Assembly: GCA_018873225.1 (NCBI GenBank)
Contig: JAEILZ010000001.1
Location: 7,192,001 to 7,256,000, forward strand
DNA from: [Phialemoniopsis] sp. UDSM-2020
Taxonomy: Eukaryota > Ascomycota > Sordariomycetes > Thyridiales > Thyridiaceae
DNA: 64,000 bases
Direction of reading: 5' to 3'
Made by a program: the position numbers and the translations under genes. This document shows positions 32,655 to 43,897 of the stretch, piece after piece (the stretch's first letter is position 1; every line of letters begins with the position of its first letter). The notes beneath the pieces are model-generated. The model did not search any database. It had not been told where the DNA came from and saw only the letters and a list, made by a program, of their open reading frames with translations.

Positions 32655-35230
32655 ATGGACCGCGGGATCATGGCAGACCAGGCTACTGCCCAAAGTCCCA
32701 ACGCGCCCTCGCAAGCTGGACAGTCCAGCCGGGCCCCTCGAAAGAGGAAGAACCACCGCGGAGGCAAGAAGAAGCGCTCTAGGAGAAAGTCCTTTGCGAT
32801 ATCCCAGGATGATCCGCCTAATGAGGAGGATACGCTTCCGGACCCAGCTCTGGATGCCGCTCGCCAAGACTTCTATCGCATGCATGGGCGAAGCTTCAGC
32901 AATACAAGCATTGACAGCGAAGTTTTATTAGATCATAGGTTCGGCAGACCCCGTTCGTTCTGATATTTGAGGCTTGACTAACCAAGATCTTTTGGTGCAG
33001 AGATCAACAACCCTTCATCAGGCCCCGGCGACCGTCCATCGCTCCAAACATGTCATCCTCCTTCCACACGAACAGCAGGCTGCGGACTGTCCAGGGCGGC
33101 GATAGCGCTGAAGACAACAACGATGAAGAGCAATTTGGCGAGGATGCCCCGCTGCTGTCGAGCTCTGGGCGACTGAAGACCGATAGCCCTCTCGCCTTTG
33201 GCGGCTATGGATCCAGCGAGCAGAGGAAGAGCAGGCCACAGAGCCAGCGAGACTCTAGCCAGTCCAGCAGCCGGAGGAAGACCCTGAGGCCCTTTTTCCC
33301 GCGTGGCGATAGTTATAATGTCAACTACCCGCCTTCTGTGCCCGGAAGCCCGCCGATGCGTCCCTCCGAGAGGGGCGGCTTGAACTTTGGAGATGCCTTG
33401 TTGAGGGACGAGATTGCGCCCGAAGGCTCGCCCCGCCGGCTCGATCCTCGAGGGGACCTCGACGAGCCTGACCGTTCCCCGCACATTTCGCCCATGCAGA
33501 GACGGCATACCATCGCCCTGCAGGCAGAAGAAGATGTGTGCTTCCCGCAGGAAGGCCTCTCGGAGATGGGCGATGACGAGCCCAATTTACGAGACGGTGC
33601 TGTCTATCGAACCCGTGGACGGCGCCGCCGCGGCAGGTGGCCCGACCTCGGTATCCTCGATGAGTGGAGCAGGCTCGAGAAGGAGGGCCGGAGTGATGAG
33701 CGGCGCACCAAGAAAATCACTGAGCCGCAGCTCATTAACGGCAGACTGAGGCCGGTGCATAAAGGATGGTACCGTGCCGAGGAGGATGCTCCCTATCGCT
33801 TTACCTACTTCAACGAGGAGTTTCAGAGCACGATTCACAGCCAGACGATATCAGAGCTGGTTCAACCGGGCGGCAGCTTTAGGGAACTGTTTATGCCCGA
33901 TCCTCCAGTCCTGTCAGATTCGTCTGACGACGACGAGGAGCTTGGCCCTGATGCCGGTCTACACTATCGTAACACGAGTGTCACGAACAACGGTGAATCC
34001 AAAGTGCCAACCCGTCAGTCGTCGTTGATCGGCCAGCTACATGCCAACTCCGATTCACATAAAGAGGGCCACATCTCCCCTATCAAAGAAGGGGAAACTC
34101 TGAAATCCTCACAAAGATCCTCTGGCACCGCCACGCCAGGCTCCGTCAAGTCTCCCCCGGTCGAAAAGTCGACTCCGCAAGAGGTGCCTGAGAAGCCAAT
34201 GCGGTACGGCGAGCGTCCCGTCTGGTGGCTGGATGTCTTGAGCCCTACAGAGGCTGAGATGAAGGTCATCTCCAAGGCCTTTGGCATCCACCCGCTCACC
34301 GCCGAGGATATCATGATGCAAGAGGCGCGGGAGAAGGTCGAGCTCTTCCGGCACTACTACCTGGTGAACTACCGGTCCTTTGACCAGGACCAGAACAGCG
34401 AGAACTTCCTGGAGCCGGTCAACGTCTACGTCGTCGTGTTTCGCGAGGGTGTCATCAGCTTCCACTTTTCCATGACGCCGCACCCGGCCAACGTGCGACG
34501 CCGTGTCCGCCAACTCCGAGATTACATGATTCTGTCGGCGGACTGGATCTCGTACGCCATCATTGACGACATCACCGACGTCTTTGTGCCCCTGATCCAG
34601 AACATCGAAGAGGAGGTCGACGACATTGACGACGCCATCCTCCGCCTGCACTCGTCCTCGGACCCGGCCTCGTCGGACCACAACAAAAAGGACAGCGAGA
34701 AGCGCTCCGAGGCCGCCGGCGAGACCTCGGCCCCCGAGTCGGGCGCCGACATGCTCCGGCGCGTCGGCGACTGCCGCAAGAAGGTCATGATGCTGTACCG
34801 CCTGCTCGGCAACAAGGCCGACGTCATCAAGGGCTTCGCCAAGCGCTGCAACGAGCACTGGGAGGTGGCGCCGCGGTCCGAGATCGGCCTCTACCTCGGC
34901 GACATCCAGGACCACATCGTCACCATGACGGCCAACCTGTCGCACTACGAGAAGATCCTCGCCCGCTCCCACGGCAACTACCTCGCCCAGATCAACATCC
35001 GCATGAACGAGCGCCAGGAGCAGACGGCCGACGTCCTCGGCAAGCTGACGGTGCTGGGCACCATCGTGCTGCCCATGAACATCATCACCGGCCTCTGGGG
35101 CATGAACGTCTGGGTGCCGGGGCAGGAGTACGAGGGCGACCTCAAGTGGTTCTGGGCCATCACGGCGGGCCTGCTGTGCTTTGGCCTGGCGTGCTACCTC
35201 ATCGCCAAGAGAGTGTACAAGATTGTATAA
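32655..35230 (+). CDS. CorA-type magnesium transporter, ALR/MNR2 class
   Basis: Two exons, 32655-32938 and 33001-35230, encoding 837 residues; a second in-frame ATG at 32670 gives 832. The donor is GTTCGG, unusual, but the join ...DHR-DQQPFIRPRRPS keeps phase. A long, basic then Ser-rich cytosolic N-terminus (about 1-420) precedes the CorA domain (RPVWWLDVLSPTEAEMK; GIHPLTAEDIMMQEAREKVE). Two membrane helices close the protein, the first followed by the invariant G795-M796-N797 of the ion-selectivity loop (ITGLWGMNVWVPGQEYEG). The last helix ends in KRVYKIV. The long N-terminus resembles yeast Mnr2 (vacuolar Mg2+ release) more than bacterial CorA. Plasma-membrane Alr1-like function is the alternative. 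Confidence 0.93.
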
Positions 35231-35804
35231 ATATTATTCCGAGGGCGTTACGGGATTCGGGTCGCTATAAATCTCGGATCTGTATAAGGCGGGAAAAAAG
35301 CCTGTATGATACATATGGATATCGCGTACTGCTTTCCTTCTGGGTTCAAGATTGGAGAATTCGATATATATATACATACATGTCGAGGTGGCGTTAGGGA
35401 TACATGCATGGATGGGATCTAGGCGTTAGGCTTAAGCGTTAGGCAAGTTACGTAGCACCGAATCAGGAGGCTCATATTCAGCTGCGATGTAAGGTGATTG
35501 TGTTTGATTACGGTGCAAGGCTTCTAAGAGCGTCGCGGACCGCAATCCTCGAGTCCCGCCCTGAGCTATGCATCTTTTCTTACTTTGAAGATCCGTACTA
35601 CAAAGCACATACGCGCATGGAGTCCTATCTAGACCCAATATTCCGCCCGAATAACCGACTCCAAACGCCAAAACCGTGCAAGATGCCATGTGGCTTTGCC
35701 ACTTTTGTCACGGGAATACCAGGAACCCTGGCCTCGCTGTAGATTGCTGCGTGGGTATTGCACTGCGTATCCTGTTGACTCTAAGTTCCATCCAACGGCG
35801 GAGT
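35231..35804. other. Convergent spacer between the Mg2+ transporter and CstF-64 genes
   Basis: 574 bases. Contains a TA-rich microsatellite-like run near 35363-35380 and an 85-codon minus-strand ORF (35432-35689) with no recognisable content. Probably 3' UTRs. Confidence 0.5.
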
Positions 35805-36824
35805 TCACCTTCGCTGCGCGTACTGTGGGTATTGTGCACCGTAGGTTGTGCGCAGAGCCATAACCTGCGCACGCTCGGCTTCGCCCAGCTGGTCAACGAC
35901 TGCCTGGGGTAACTCTAGAACTTGCTTGATAAGCGCGTCCGGTTCTTGGCTGGGCGGAGCCTGGGGCGGCGCGGCAACTGGAGGGGGGGCGTAAGCACCA
36001 CCGACGCCGACCGGAGGTGTACCAGTCGCCGCTGGAGGGTAGCCGTATGCCGCTGGGGGAGCCTGTAGTGGTGGAGGGGCGGCGGCGCCGTCGAGAACGG
36101 AATGAATCGCCTCGGGTGAGACGAGCTCCATGAGGAGCAGGGCCTGGAACACGGCGTACGCCAGTTGGGGGGCCTGGTTGAGGAGTTCGGTGGCTCGGGC
36201 TGGATCGGTGCTCGACAAGGCCTTCATCTGAGATAGTATATCTAGGAGCTGCATAGGCGGCAATGTGCGTAGTATGCGCGAAATCTCGTCGGTCGCGCTG
36301 GCACCAGGCGGCAGGTCCTTGCCTTGGGGGAGGGGAGGGAGCGCCGTCGAGGCTGGGGGCGGCGCATAGCCGTTTTGGTCAGACATATTTGCGTAGCTGG
36401 AGCCGGTGTTTCCGGTTGCGCCGTCGTCACCACCGCTTCCTCCTTCGTTAGAGAAGTCCACTCGTAGCTTGCGGCCCATGATCTCGTGGTCGTTGAGGTT
36501 TCGGACGGCGGAGGCTGCCGAGTCTGTGTTGGCGGATAGGTTAGCGAGATTCCTGGTCGCAACTAGGGCATTGAGAGAAACATACCAGCATCCGGGTATT
36601 CAGCAAAACCGAAACCTTTGGGTCGCCCTGTCTCGCGATCGTATACTAGGCGAAAGTTTAGTACTCGGCCTGCGCCGCTAAAGATGTCGCTGATTTGTTC
36701 CTCGGAGAGTCCTATGACGGGAAACGGTCAGTTCTGCGCACATCAATCTCTTCGAGAGCTGTGGGGCCATACCATAGGGGATGTTCCCGACAAAGACCAC
36801 CTTGGATGGCGGTTTTGTAGACAT
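35805..36824 (-). CDS. Cleavage stimulation factor 64-kDa subunit / Rna15 homologue
   Basis: Three exons, 36824-36773, 36711-36586 and 36523-35805, encoding 298 residues. All junctions are phase 1. An RRM occupies about residues 8-85, with RNP2 VVFVGNIPYG and RNP1-like PKGFGFAEY, and ends in GRKLRVDFSNE. After a Gly/Ser/Pro linker, the CstF-64 hinge (about 137-205: EISRILRTLPPMQLLDILSQ ... ATELLNQAPQLAYAVFQALL) is the segment that binds CstF-77/Rna14. A Pro/Gly/Ala-rich stretch leads to the conserved C-terminal helical bundle (ALIKQVLELPQAVVDQLGEA) that contacts Pcf11. The protein recognises U/GU-rich elements in pre-mRNA 3'-end cleavage and polyadenylation. It is divergent from prohibitin-2. 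Confidence 0.95.
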
Positions 36825-37566
36825 GGTGAAGGCGGAGGATGTGGTATTGGCGTATAGAACAGGCCAGAGTCTGACCTACAAAGCGCTGTGTAGAGAGTGC
36901 TGAGCCAAGTGCGTGCCTCTTGCGGAGTAGGCCACAAAGTTGCGCTCTCGGCGGCGCGCAGGTTGATATCGGAATGTCCGCCTTGACTTCGCCCACGAGC
37001 ACGAGCACGAGCACAAAGGTCCCACGGTGGTCAAGATGATGGCTTTGAGAAACGCCCGATCCAGGTCTAAGCAAACGGAACTGTCGCTTTCGATTCCGCT
37101 TCGAAATGCAAGCCCAAGATGTTTATACTGATCTGGAGTGATGTAGGCCACCAAGGTCCGGGGCAATGGCATGGAATTAGGTTGACGTCTTGGGATCTTG
37201 TGTGTAGTTGAATACCATCAAAGAAAATAGGCAGGGATTCGCAGAGCTTAAGCACCGAACGACGTTAGCTCGCTCTCGAGGAAGGACCCACCCCCAGCAT
37301 CAAAGGTGCTCTGTACGCTCTGGTCCTTTCCCAAAAGGTGCTTAGCTAATGCAATTCAAGCTACACGTGATCAAGGACCCGCCCATCAGCGCCGGAAGCT
37401 TCGCAACGAACCGTGCACCAGTGAAAGAGTAATTCATTTGTCCGTCCAGCCGTTGGTGGATCGATCATCACTAGAAAAGCTTCAGAAGCTCCAAACCACA
37501 TCAACCCACGAGCTGACCTGAAGCTCCGGATCCCATTCCCCGCTGCACGACGAGAGCTCAGCCAAG
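36825..37566. other. Divergent promoter region of CstF-64 and prohibitin-2 genes
   Basis: 742 bases between opposed starts. A short imperfect GAGCAC repeat occurs near 36998-37014. No ORF over ~120 codons and none recognisable. Confidence 0.5.
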
Positions 37567-38611
37567 ATGGGTGACCGCAATCCGATGAACGAATACCTCC
37601 GCCGTCTGCAGCAGGTTGCTCAGACCACCGGCGGCCGCGGAGGAGGCGGCATGCCTCCAGGACCTCGCATCGGCGGCATGATCGGTGGACTGGCGCTACT
37701 CGGAGGCGGTCTCTACTTCTTCCAGAACGCCCTCTTCAACGTGGATGGTGGTCACAGAGCAATCAAGTACAGGAGATTAAGCGGTGTCAGCAAGGAGATC
37801 TACAGTGAAGGTATGTGCCGAGTGGGTTGGTGGTATCGAAGGTGCAGCCGATGCTGACGTTTGATGATACAGGAACCCATTTCATCGTGCCTTGGTTCGA
37901 GACGCCCGTTGTATACGATGTTCGAGCGAAGCCTCGCAACGTTTCCTCCTTGACCGGCACCAAGGATCTGCAGATGGTCAACATCACCTGCCGTGTCCTC
38001 TCTCGACCCGAGATCGCGTCCCTTCCCCAGATCTACCGAACGCTCGGCTCCGACTACGACGAGCGTGTCCTGCCGTCTATTGTCAATGAGGTTCTGAAGA
38101 GCGTCGTCGCACAATTCAACGCCAGCCAGCTGATCACGCAGCGTGAGATGGTCGCCAAGCTCGTCCGGGAGAACCTGTCCAAGCGTGCCGCCCGGTTCAA
38201 CATTCTGCTGGATGATGTCTCCCTTACCGTATGTTTACTGTTCTCTTTCGATGTGAGCGGAATATCTGTGACTGACTGATATGATAGCACCTTGCTTTCT
38301 CTCCCGAGTTCACTGCTGCCGTCGAGGCCAAGCAGGTTGCACAGCAGGAGGCGCAACGTGCCGCTTTCGTCGTCGACAAGGCTCGCCAGGAGAAGCAGGC
38401 CATGGTTGTCAAGGCTCAGGGTGAGGCACGCTCTGCAGAGCTTATTGGTGATGCCATCAAGAAGAACAAGGCCTATGTCGAGCTGAAGAAGCTGGAGAAC
38501 GCCAGGGCGATTGCGCAGGTGATGCAGGATGCTGGTGGCCGGAACAGGCTGCTGCTCGACTCCGAGGGACTAGGTCTCAACGTATTCGATACCAGCGACG
38601 AGAAGAAGTAA
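37567..38611 (+). CDS. PHB2: Prohibitin-2 (PHB2), mitochondrial inner-membrane scaffold
   Basis: Three exons, 37567-37810, 37873-38228 and 38288-38611, encoding 307 residues. A Gly/Arg-rich N-terminus precedes a hydrophobic segment ([15 protein letters not shown]) that anchors the protein in the inner membrane. The PHB/SPFH domain follows ([56 protein letters not shown]), then a coiled coil ([20 protein letters not shown]) and the C-terminal [20 protein letters not shown] block. The longer N-terminus and the GNITCRVL-type body mark it as PHB2 rather than PHB1. PHB1 and PHB2 alternate in ring complexes that stabilise respiratory-chain proteins and the m-AAA protease. Introns have GTATGT donors and canonical AG acceptors. 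Confidence 0.96.
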
Positions 38612-39204
38612 GGCTTGGCGCATGATGCGTGCGATGCAATTGGAACAAGGACATCTCCACTGTACGTCTAGTATATGAAGGGCCGGCCGGCTCTTCGTGT
38701 AAAATTATTCATAATCAAACAACCATGACACTATTAGATACTGCGTTTCAAGCCGTGACATGTATATGCCTTATTTCATTTTTTTTTCCCCTTCTTGATT
38801 ACTGGCCTGAATGAATTGAGATGGTTTCAACGAGTCACATCTGTCATGGGGGGTCACTGATGTCGTTGAAGGAATGGGTAGTTAGGTGAAGTCATTGTAT
38901 CTTGGTTGATATTGAGCTTGTCGGAGCCGGCGCGCATCACCACGGTTCCGCGCCGCCGTGACGCTGCCCCACCACCCCTCAATAATCTATCATCTGCAGG
39001 CAGGGACCGTCAACTTTCCAGGCTTCCTTTTCACTAAATCGCAACCTTTTTTCTCGTGACATCCTTTGATTCCCTTCTCCTATTTCTCTTTAGCTTCGTT
39101 TCGCGGTCAAGAGCGCTGTTACAGTTGAAGAAGGACAAATCCGAACCCCTAGCCAACACCTCACAGATTCATCCTCCGAGCACAACACATCTCGATCCGC
39201 CACA
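38612..39204. other. Spacer between PHB2 and the NEDD8 gene
   Basis: 593 bases, tandem orientation. The 3' UTR of PHB2 and the promoter and CT-rich leader of the NEDD8 gene (pyrimidine-rich 39000-39110). No gene seen. Confidence 0.55.
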
Positions 39205-39697
39205 ATGTTAATCAAGTTCGTACACGCTGCTTCATGACCAGCATGATCTGCTTTGCATTCTAAATGGGACGTTCCATGCTAACCTGCTGATTCTGCAGAG
39301 TCCGAACGCTGACCGGCAAGGAGATCGAGCTCGACATCGAGCAGGACTACAAGGTGCGCAAGAGCTACGGCACCACCAGACAAGGTGGCCCCCCTCAAGG
39401 AATAACACAGCGACTCATACAAGTGGTATCAAATAGGTCTCGCAGATCAAGGAAAAGGTCGAGGAGAAGGAGGGCATCCCGCCCGTCCAGCAGCGGTTGA
39501 TCTACGGCGGCAAGCAAATGTGAGATTGCTCCCTTCGCTTTCTGGACGGACACAACTCCCTCCATGGTATAGATGTGAGACGTACTAACGGCTCCTCTCC
39601 ACTTGGTAGGGTCGACGACAAGACGGCAGCAGAATACCAGCTCGAGGGCGGCGCTACTCTGCATCTGGTCCTGGCGCTCCGAGGAGGCATGTGCTGA
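39205..39697 (+). CDS. NEDD8/RUB1 ubiquitin-like modifier precursor
   Basis: Four small exons, 39205-39215 (11 nt), 39299-39353, 39437-39519 and 39610-39697, encoding 78 residues. The spliced protein begins MLIKVRTLTGKEIELDIEQD and has the beta-grasp ubiquitin fold with QIKEKVEEKEGIPPVQQRLI and GGKQMVDDKTAAEYQLEGGA. It ends LALRGG followed by Met-Cys, the short extension that a NEDD8 protease must remove to expose Gly76. The ...KVRTLTGKEIELDIE... start and LALRGG end fit NEDD8/Rub1 rather than ubiquitin (which has LRLRGG). The modifier is attached to cullins, activating SCF-type ubiquitin ligases. Three of the four coding junctions fall within the first 50 codons. Confidence 0.95.
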
Positions 39698-40315
39698 GGG
39701 CTTCACGGCAAGGGACGAGACAACATGTGAACGGGATACCAGCTCGGCGGAGTGTGCTGGCTCGGAAGTACCATACGGATGACCGATCTAGAGCAGGATC
39801 ATTGCAATGCGATGGCCTGCCCTGGGCGAATCGACGGCATACTTTGGAGGCGTTACGGAACGCCTGTAGGCAGATCTGCCAGTGTTCAGAACGATAGACC
39901 ACCTAAGGGGGCCCTGCACTTGGTAGACTCTGGCAGCATGCAGAGGCACAGGTAGCACAGGCCATTTACAATACAACTCCATTCACACGACTCGAGATAC
40001 ACACAGACTGCTGCGCTGGATGTTGGGCCAAATATCCCATTCCCACATTGGTTCGGGGTACAGTCACATTCCTTCACAATCCAAGACTGCCGACCTAGAA
40101 TAGGTCTTATGCGCATCAGTGCCATGTGTGATTCATCAATCCCCGTGGCTAGCCTAACTCCATTTCCTGCGCGTCCAAGTTGTGATATATATCTATCCAC
40201 CAGCGCAAAAGGGGTATCATATCCATATCATAAACTGGTACCAATTCAAACCCATCCTTAATATGCCCAAAAGAGGAGGAAATGCAGATCACCCCAGTGA
40301 AATGTTTCGTGGCAA
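39698..40315. other. Convergent spacer between the NEDD8 and Elongin A genes
   Basis: 618 bases with no recognisable ORF; expected to hold both 3' UTRs. Confidence 0.5.
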
Positions 40316-41674
40316 TCACCGAACAGGCTTCTTCGGCCGCATAAAAATGTCGACGGCCTTCTTTTTCCGTGGCACAGCCGCGGGAGACTTGCTGGCAAGA
40401 GCGCCAGTCGAGGCCGAAGGAGGTGGCGACCTGACGTGTCGAGCGTTGGCTGCACCTGAGGGCGCGGACTCTGTAGGTCGGGCCGTTCCATGTGGCCTTG
40501 TAACTGTCCGGCTGGGTGATGCCGATGAGAGGGCTGTTGCGTGCTTTCGCGGGGCGCAAGTCGGTACCGCCGAAGTCGCGGGTTTGCGCGCAGTTGCGCT
40601 GCTGCTTCCCTTGGGGCTTGCGCTTCTGCGCAAGGTGGGTTGCGGGTTTGAGCCATGCTTGTTGGAAAGTAGGCCATTGCTCTTCTTGACAGTGGAGGGT
40701 CGGCCCGGCGGCGACAGCCTCGGAGCCCGTGCCAAGCTTATTCTCGGCCTGGATGCTGGCTCTTCGAGGTCAGCCTCCGTCAGCTCGACCCGAGCACGCT
40801 TCGCTCCGCGATTGATGATCCGATCCTCAATATCATCGAGCTCCTCTCGGCTCCTCTTCTTGGAGCTCGGGGCATCGTCGTCGTCGCCAAAGAGGTCCTC
40901 GAGGCCGCGATAGGGCCTCTCGGCGGTGAGCCTCGGCTTGCCGGACGTCTTGTTCTTGATGGCCAAAAGACGAGACTCCCTATCGTCTTGTGCGGTCCTG
41001 GGCTTCTTAGGCTTCGGTGCCTGCACTCTAATGGGTGGGTTCTTGGCAATGCGCTGATCGTTGACCATCGCTTTGGGCGCTGCCTTGATCTGGCCCTGCC
41101 TGACGGGCAGCGACCCAGTCGCAGTGACAAGCTTGGTGGTCTTGTGGTAGTTGCGAGCTTGCTGGCGGACCTGTTGCATGATCCGGCCACCATTGGTCTT
41201 GGCAGGCGTTGTGCTGCCTATGCCGCCAAAGTTACGTCGACGAGTTGGCTGCGAGGGCAGCTCTCGCTGGCTGACGATAGAGGTCGTGTTTTCCTCCTTC
41301 TCCTTCTTGTGGGCAGTGAGTTTGGCCTTGAGGTCGGCCTCGGCCTGTTCGACATTCTGCTGGTGAAGCTTGCCCAGGCGGCGATACAGTCTGTAGTAGT
41401 CGAGATCGTCGATGACCTCCTCTTCCTGGTAGAGGAACATAAATTCCTTCTTCAGAAGGTTGTGCCAGATGGCAGGCGCCGCTTCGGCGATTTGTGGCGA
41501 GTTCATCTCAAGCTGATGCAACTGCTCTCCATCGGTGACTTTGCCCAAGACTAGGTAAATCAAGTCTATGGGGAGGTTGCCAAAGTCCCATATGTGCCGC
41601 ACATTTCTCATGGCTGCTCTGACACACATGGCTTGGAGGGACGGTGCACCGAGTCTGACGCTGGAGATATCCAT
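40316..41674 (-). CDS. Elongin A-like protein (ELA1 family)
   Basis: A single exon encoding 452 residues from the ATG at 41674 (MDISSVRLGAPSLQ); the frame stays open upstream to 41839, but that part reads like leader. Elongin A domain at about residues 1-110: LQAMCVRAAMRNVRHIWDFG (BC-box-like start), NLPIDLIYLVLGKV (F-box-like segment), MNSPQIAEAAPAIWHNLLKK and FMFLYQEEEVIDD. The rest is a long basic, Ser/Pro/Ala/Arg-rich disordered region with an acidic patch (GLEDLFGDDDDAPSSKKR) and a Lys-rich end (PRKKKAVDIFMRPKKP). In yeast Ela1 pairs with Elc1 and Cul3 in the ligase that degrades stalled RNA polymerase II. The same role is inferred here. Divergent from THOC7. Confidence 0.9.
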   Translation of the reverse strand: MDISSVRLGAPSLQAMCVRAAMRNVRHIWDFGNLPIDLIYLVLGKVTDGEQLHQLEMNSPQIAEAAPAIWHNLLKKEFMFLYQEEEVIDDLDYYRLYRRLGKLHQQNVEQAEADLKAKLTAHKKEKEENTTSIVSQRELPSQPTRRRNFGGIGSTTPAKTNGGRIMQQVRQQARNYHKTTKLVTATGSLPVRQGQIKAAPKAMVNDQRIAKNPPIRVQAPKPKKPRTAQDDRESRLLAIKNKTSGKPRLTAERPYRGLEDLFGDDDDAPSSKKRSREELDDIEDRIINRGAKRARVELTEADLEEPASRPRISLARAPRLSPPGRPSTVKKSNGLLSNKHGSNPQPTLRRSASPKGSSSATARKPATSAVPTCAPRKHATALSSASPSRTVTRPHGTARPTESAPSGAANARHVRSPPPSASTGALASKSPAAVPRKKKAVDIFMRPKKPVR

Positions 41675-42528
41675 CTTGTCAAAAGGCCCAAGAGCGGGTT
41701 GAGTTGGACTCCGGACTTGTAAGTGTAGTTGATCAGGGCAACAGTATTCTCTGTCTTTGGAGAAGGGAGAGAAGGAGGCGAAACGAGGAGAAGGGAGGGA
41801 AGAGGGGAGGAGGCGCAGAGCGGAAATGTGTGTTGACAAGAGAGATGGAAACCACGGCTGCGTCGACAGTGGGATGACCCGCCTTATATGCTCGTGAACC
41901 CAAAATTTGGCAAGTGGTGGTGGTGGTTCTTTGTGACCTGAGGACTTATTACCGGTTGGTGAATAGAAAGATTGTGAACAATAGGCTCTCTGCCTATTGT
42001 CACGGCCTTGTCAATAGTCAATACGTTGCAGGCCTGGGGGCGACAATCGCGCAGCAGCCCCAAGAAACGTGACCGATGTGTGTCATAATGCAATAATAAG
42101 CGAAAGTATCCAGACAAAAAGAAGTGTTTATATAGACATAAGAAGAGCAAGTTATGTTTCAAAAAGTGGTAGACCGTCCGGAGCCCCATGTGACGAACCA
42201 GGTCGTGGATGAATGAGTGAGGTTGATGGCTGGGCATGCAGCTCCGATAAGATAAGTTGGTCTAAGAACATCAAATGTAAAGCCCCACTCCAGTCCAACC
42301 CAGCGCTACGGACTCCGTACAGGCTACAGCCACCCCAGACAAAGACGCTCTCAGCGTTTGCAGCACCGCCGTAGCATCCTTGCTTTGTCTCCATCTCACA
42401 CAAACAAGCAACATATCACCAACCACGTACCTGCGATCTCCCACTTCGGATGGGAAGACGACGAACCCTGACACATATACTATTACCGATTAATAGGACG
42501 CCTGATCACACAACATTCGTCGCCCAAG
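41675..42528. other. Divergent promoter region of Elongin A and THOC7 genes
   Basis: 854 bases between opposed start codons; only short ORFs without recognisable content. Confidence 0.5.
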
Positions 42529-43689
42529 ATGGCGTCCTACCACTTGCTCCCAGCCCAGGAGGAAGAGGAGATTTTCAAGATCCGTCTCCTCAACGTCGAA
42601 GAAAAGCCCTTCAAACGTGTGTCCAAAAGGCTCGCATCTCTGCACACCCTGACTTCCGCGAGGGCACGCCAATTGGCGACCCCGCCGCCCGAGACCACCG
42701 GCCAAGATGCCGCTGACCCCAGCACCGGCGCCGTCGTGACAACGGACGAGCTCCCCGACCTGCTCAAGTCCCCCGACGAGCTCTCCAAGTTCCGCGAGGA
42801 CGTCATGCTCGACTTCGCCGCCGTGGAGAGCGCCATCACGCGCTTCCAGTTCCTCCTCTCGTCCAACGAGCGCGAGCGCGCGCGCTACGGCGAGGACAAG
42901 GTGCGCATCAACGACGAGTGCGACAAGGTGCGCGGCCGCACGACCCAGCTGCGCTCGCAGCTCGACGAGGCGCGCGCCACGCTCGAGCAGCGCAAGAAGT
43001 TTGACGAGCTCGCCGGCCAGATCACGCGCGACAGCAAGCTGCGGACGCGCGGGGTGCAGGAGGCGGCGCTCCAGAAGCTGCAGGAGGAGTGCGCGCAGCT
43101 CGAGGAGGAGAGCGAGACGTACGTCGAGACGGCCAGGGAGCGCAAGGAGCAGTTCAGCAAGATCATGGACGAGAGCATGCGTCTGAGGCGCCTGATCCGC
43201 GATGAGAAGGAGGAAGTCGAGCGCAGGGAGGGCATGGACGACGAGGGCGAGGCCGGCGGCGCGGAGGCCGAGAATGAGGGTGCTACTCCGCGGCCTGGTA
43301 TCGCTAGTGGTAATGCCACGCCAAAGCCCGACAGCGGCGCACTGCCAAAAGCGCTTGCTGGGTTGGACCCGGCCGATGCAAGCACGCCGCGCCCGAGCTC
43401 TACACTGGGCGGACAGACCCCGGCGCGGGAGACACCAGGTCCGGAGGAGGCGCCCAAGGAGCTCCAACAGGACGAGTCGTTTTCGAGAGACAGCCGCGCA
43501 CCAAGCGCGGCCCCGTCGACGAGAGAGGGCGATGTCAGTGAGACCCCCCGGGAGGCCGAGGTCGTGGAGGGGACAGATGTGGACATGGAGGACACATCGC
43601 GACCGGCCGAGACGCCAGGACAAGCAAGCGACACGCCTCGCATCACGGTCGAGGCCGAAGAAGCTGGGGAGAAGATGGATACCACGTAG
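42529..43689 (+). CDS. THO complex subunit 7 (THOC7/Mft1 family)
   Basis: A single exon encoding 386 residues. The start MASYHLLPAQEEEEIFKIRL and the following VEEKPFKRVSKRLASL are typical of fungal THOC7-like proteins. A predicted coiled coil spans about residues 85-235 (DVMLDFAAVESAITRFQFLL; KVRINDECDKVRGRTTQLRS; LQKLQEECAQLEEESETYVE). The C-terminal ~150 residues are acidic, Pro/Thr/Ser-rich and probably disordered. THO joins transcription to mRNP assembly and export and limits R-loops. GC-rich third positions over the coiled coil produce a 377-codon antisense open frame that should be ignored. Confidence 0.9.
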   Translation: MASYHLLPAQEEEEIFKIRLLNVEEKPFKRVSKRLASLHTLTSARARQLATPPPETTGQDAADPSTGAVVTTDELPDLLKSPDELSKFREDVMLDFAAVESAITRFQFLLSSNERERARYGEDKVRINDECDKVRGRTTQLRSQLDEARATLEQRKKFDELAGQITRDSKLRTRGVQEAALQKLQEECAQLEEESETYVETARERKEQFSKIMDESMRLRRLIRDEKEEVERREGMDDEGEAGGAEAENEGATPRPGIASGNATPKPDSGALPKALAGLDPADASTPRPSSTLGGQTPARETPGPEEAPKELQQDESFSRDSRAPSAAPSTREGDVSETPREAEVVEGTDVDMEDTSRPAETPGQASDTPRITVEAEEAGEKMDTT

Positions 43690-43897
43690 ATGTTGTCACT
43701 GGCAGGTTGTCCTCCTGTATCTTTGGTTCTCTATAGAAGCAGGCGTAGCAATTAGAAGCACCTTTTTCGTGACATATCATACACATTCGTGTGCTTGCAA
43801 GCTTGCAAGCATGCCGTGCAAGATCCCGAGACCTTTTGATTTAATAATGCCGATCAGCTTCTTTTCATCGAAATCGCACCCCAGTATCGTGCTCGCT

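Noticed and set aside
35432..35689. 85-codon minus-strand ORF between two convergent genes
   Set aside because: Starts with ATG but has weak composition and no family; position suggests 3' UTR.
42490..43623. 377-codon minus-strand frame opposite THOC7
   Set aside because: Antisense shadow of a coiled-coil gene with strong codon bias; Leu/Arg/Ala-rich translation without a family.
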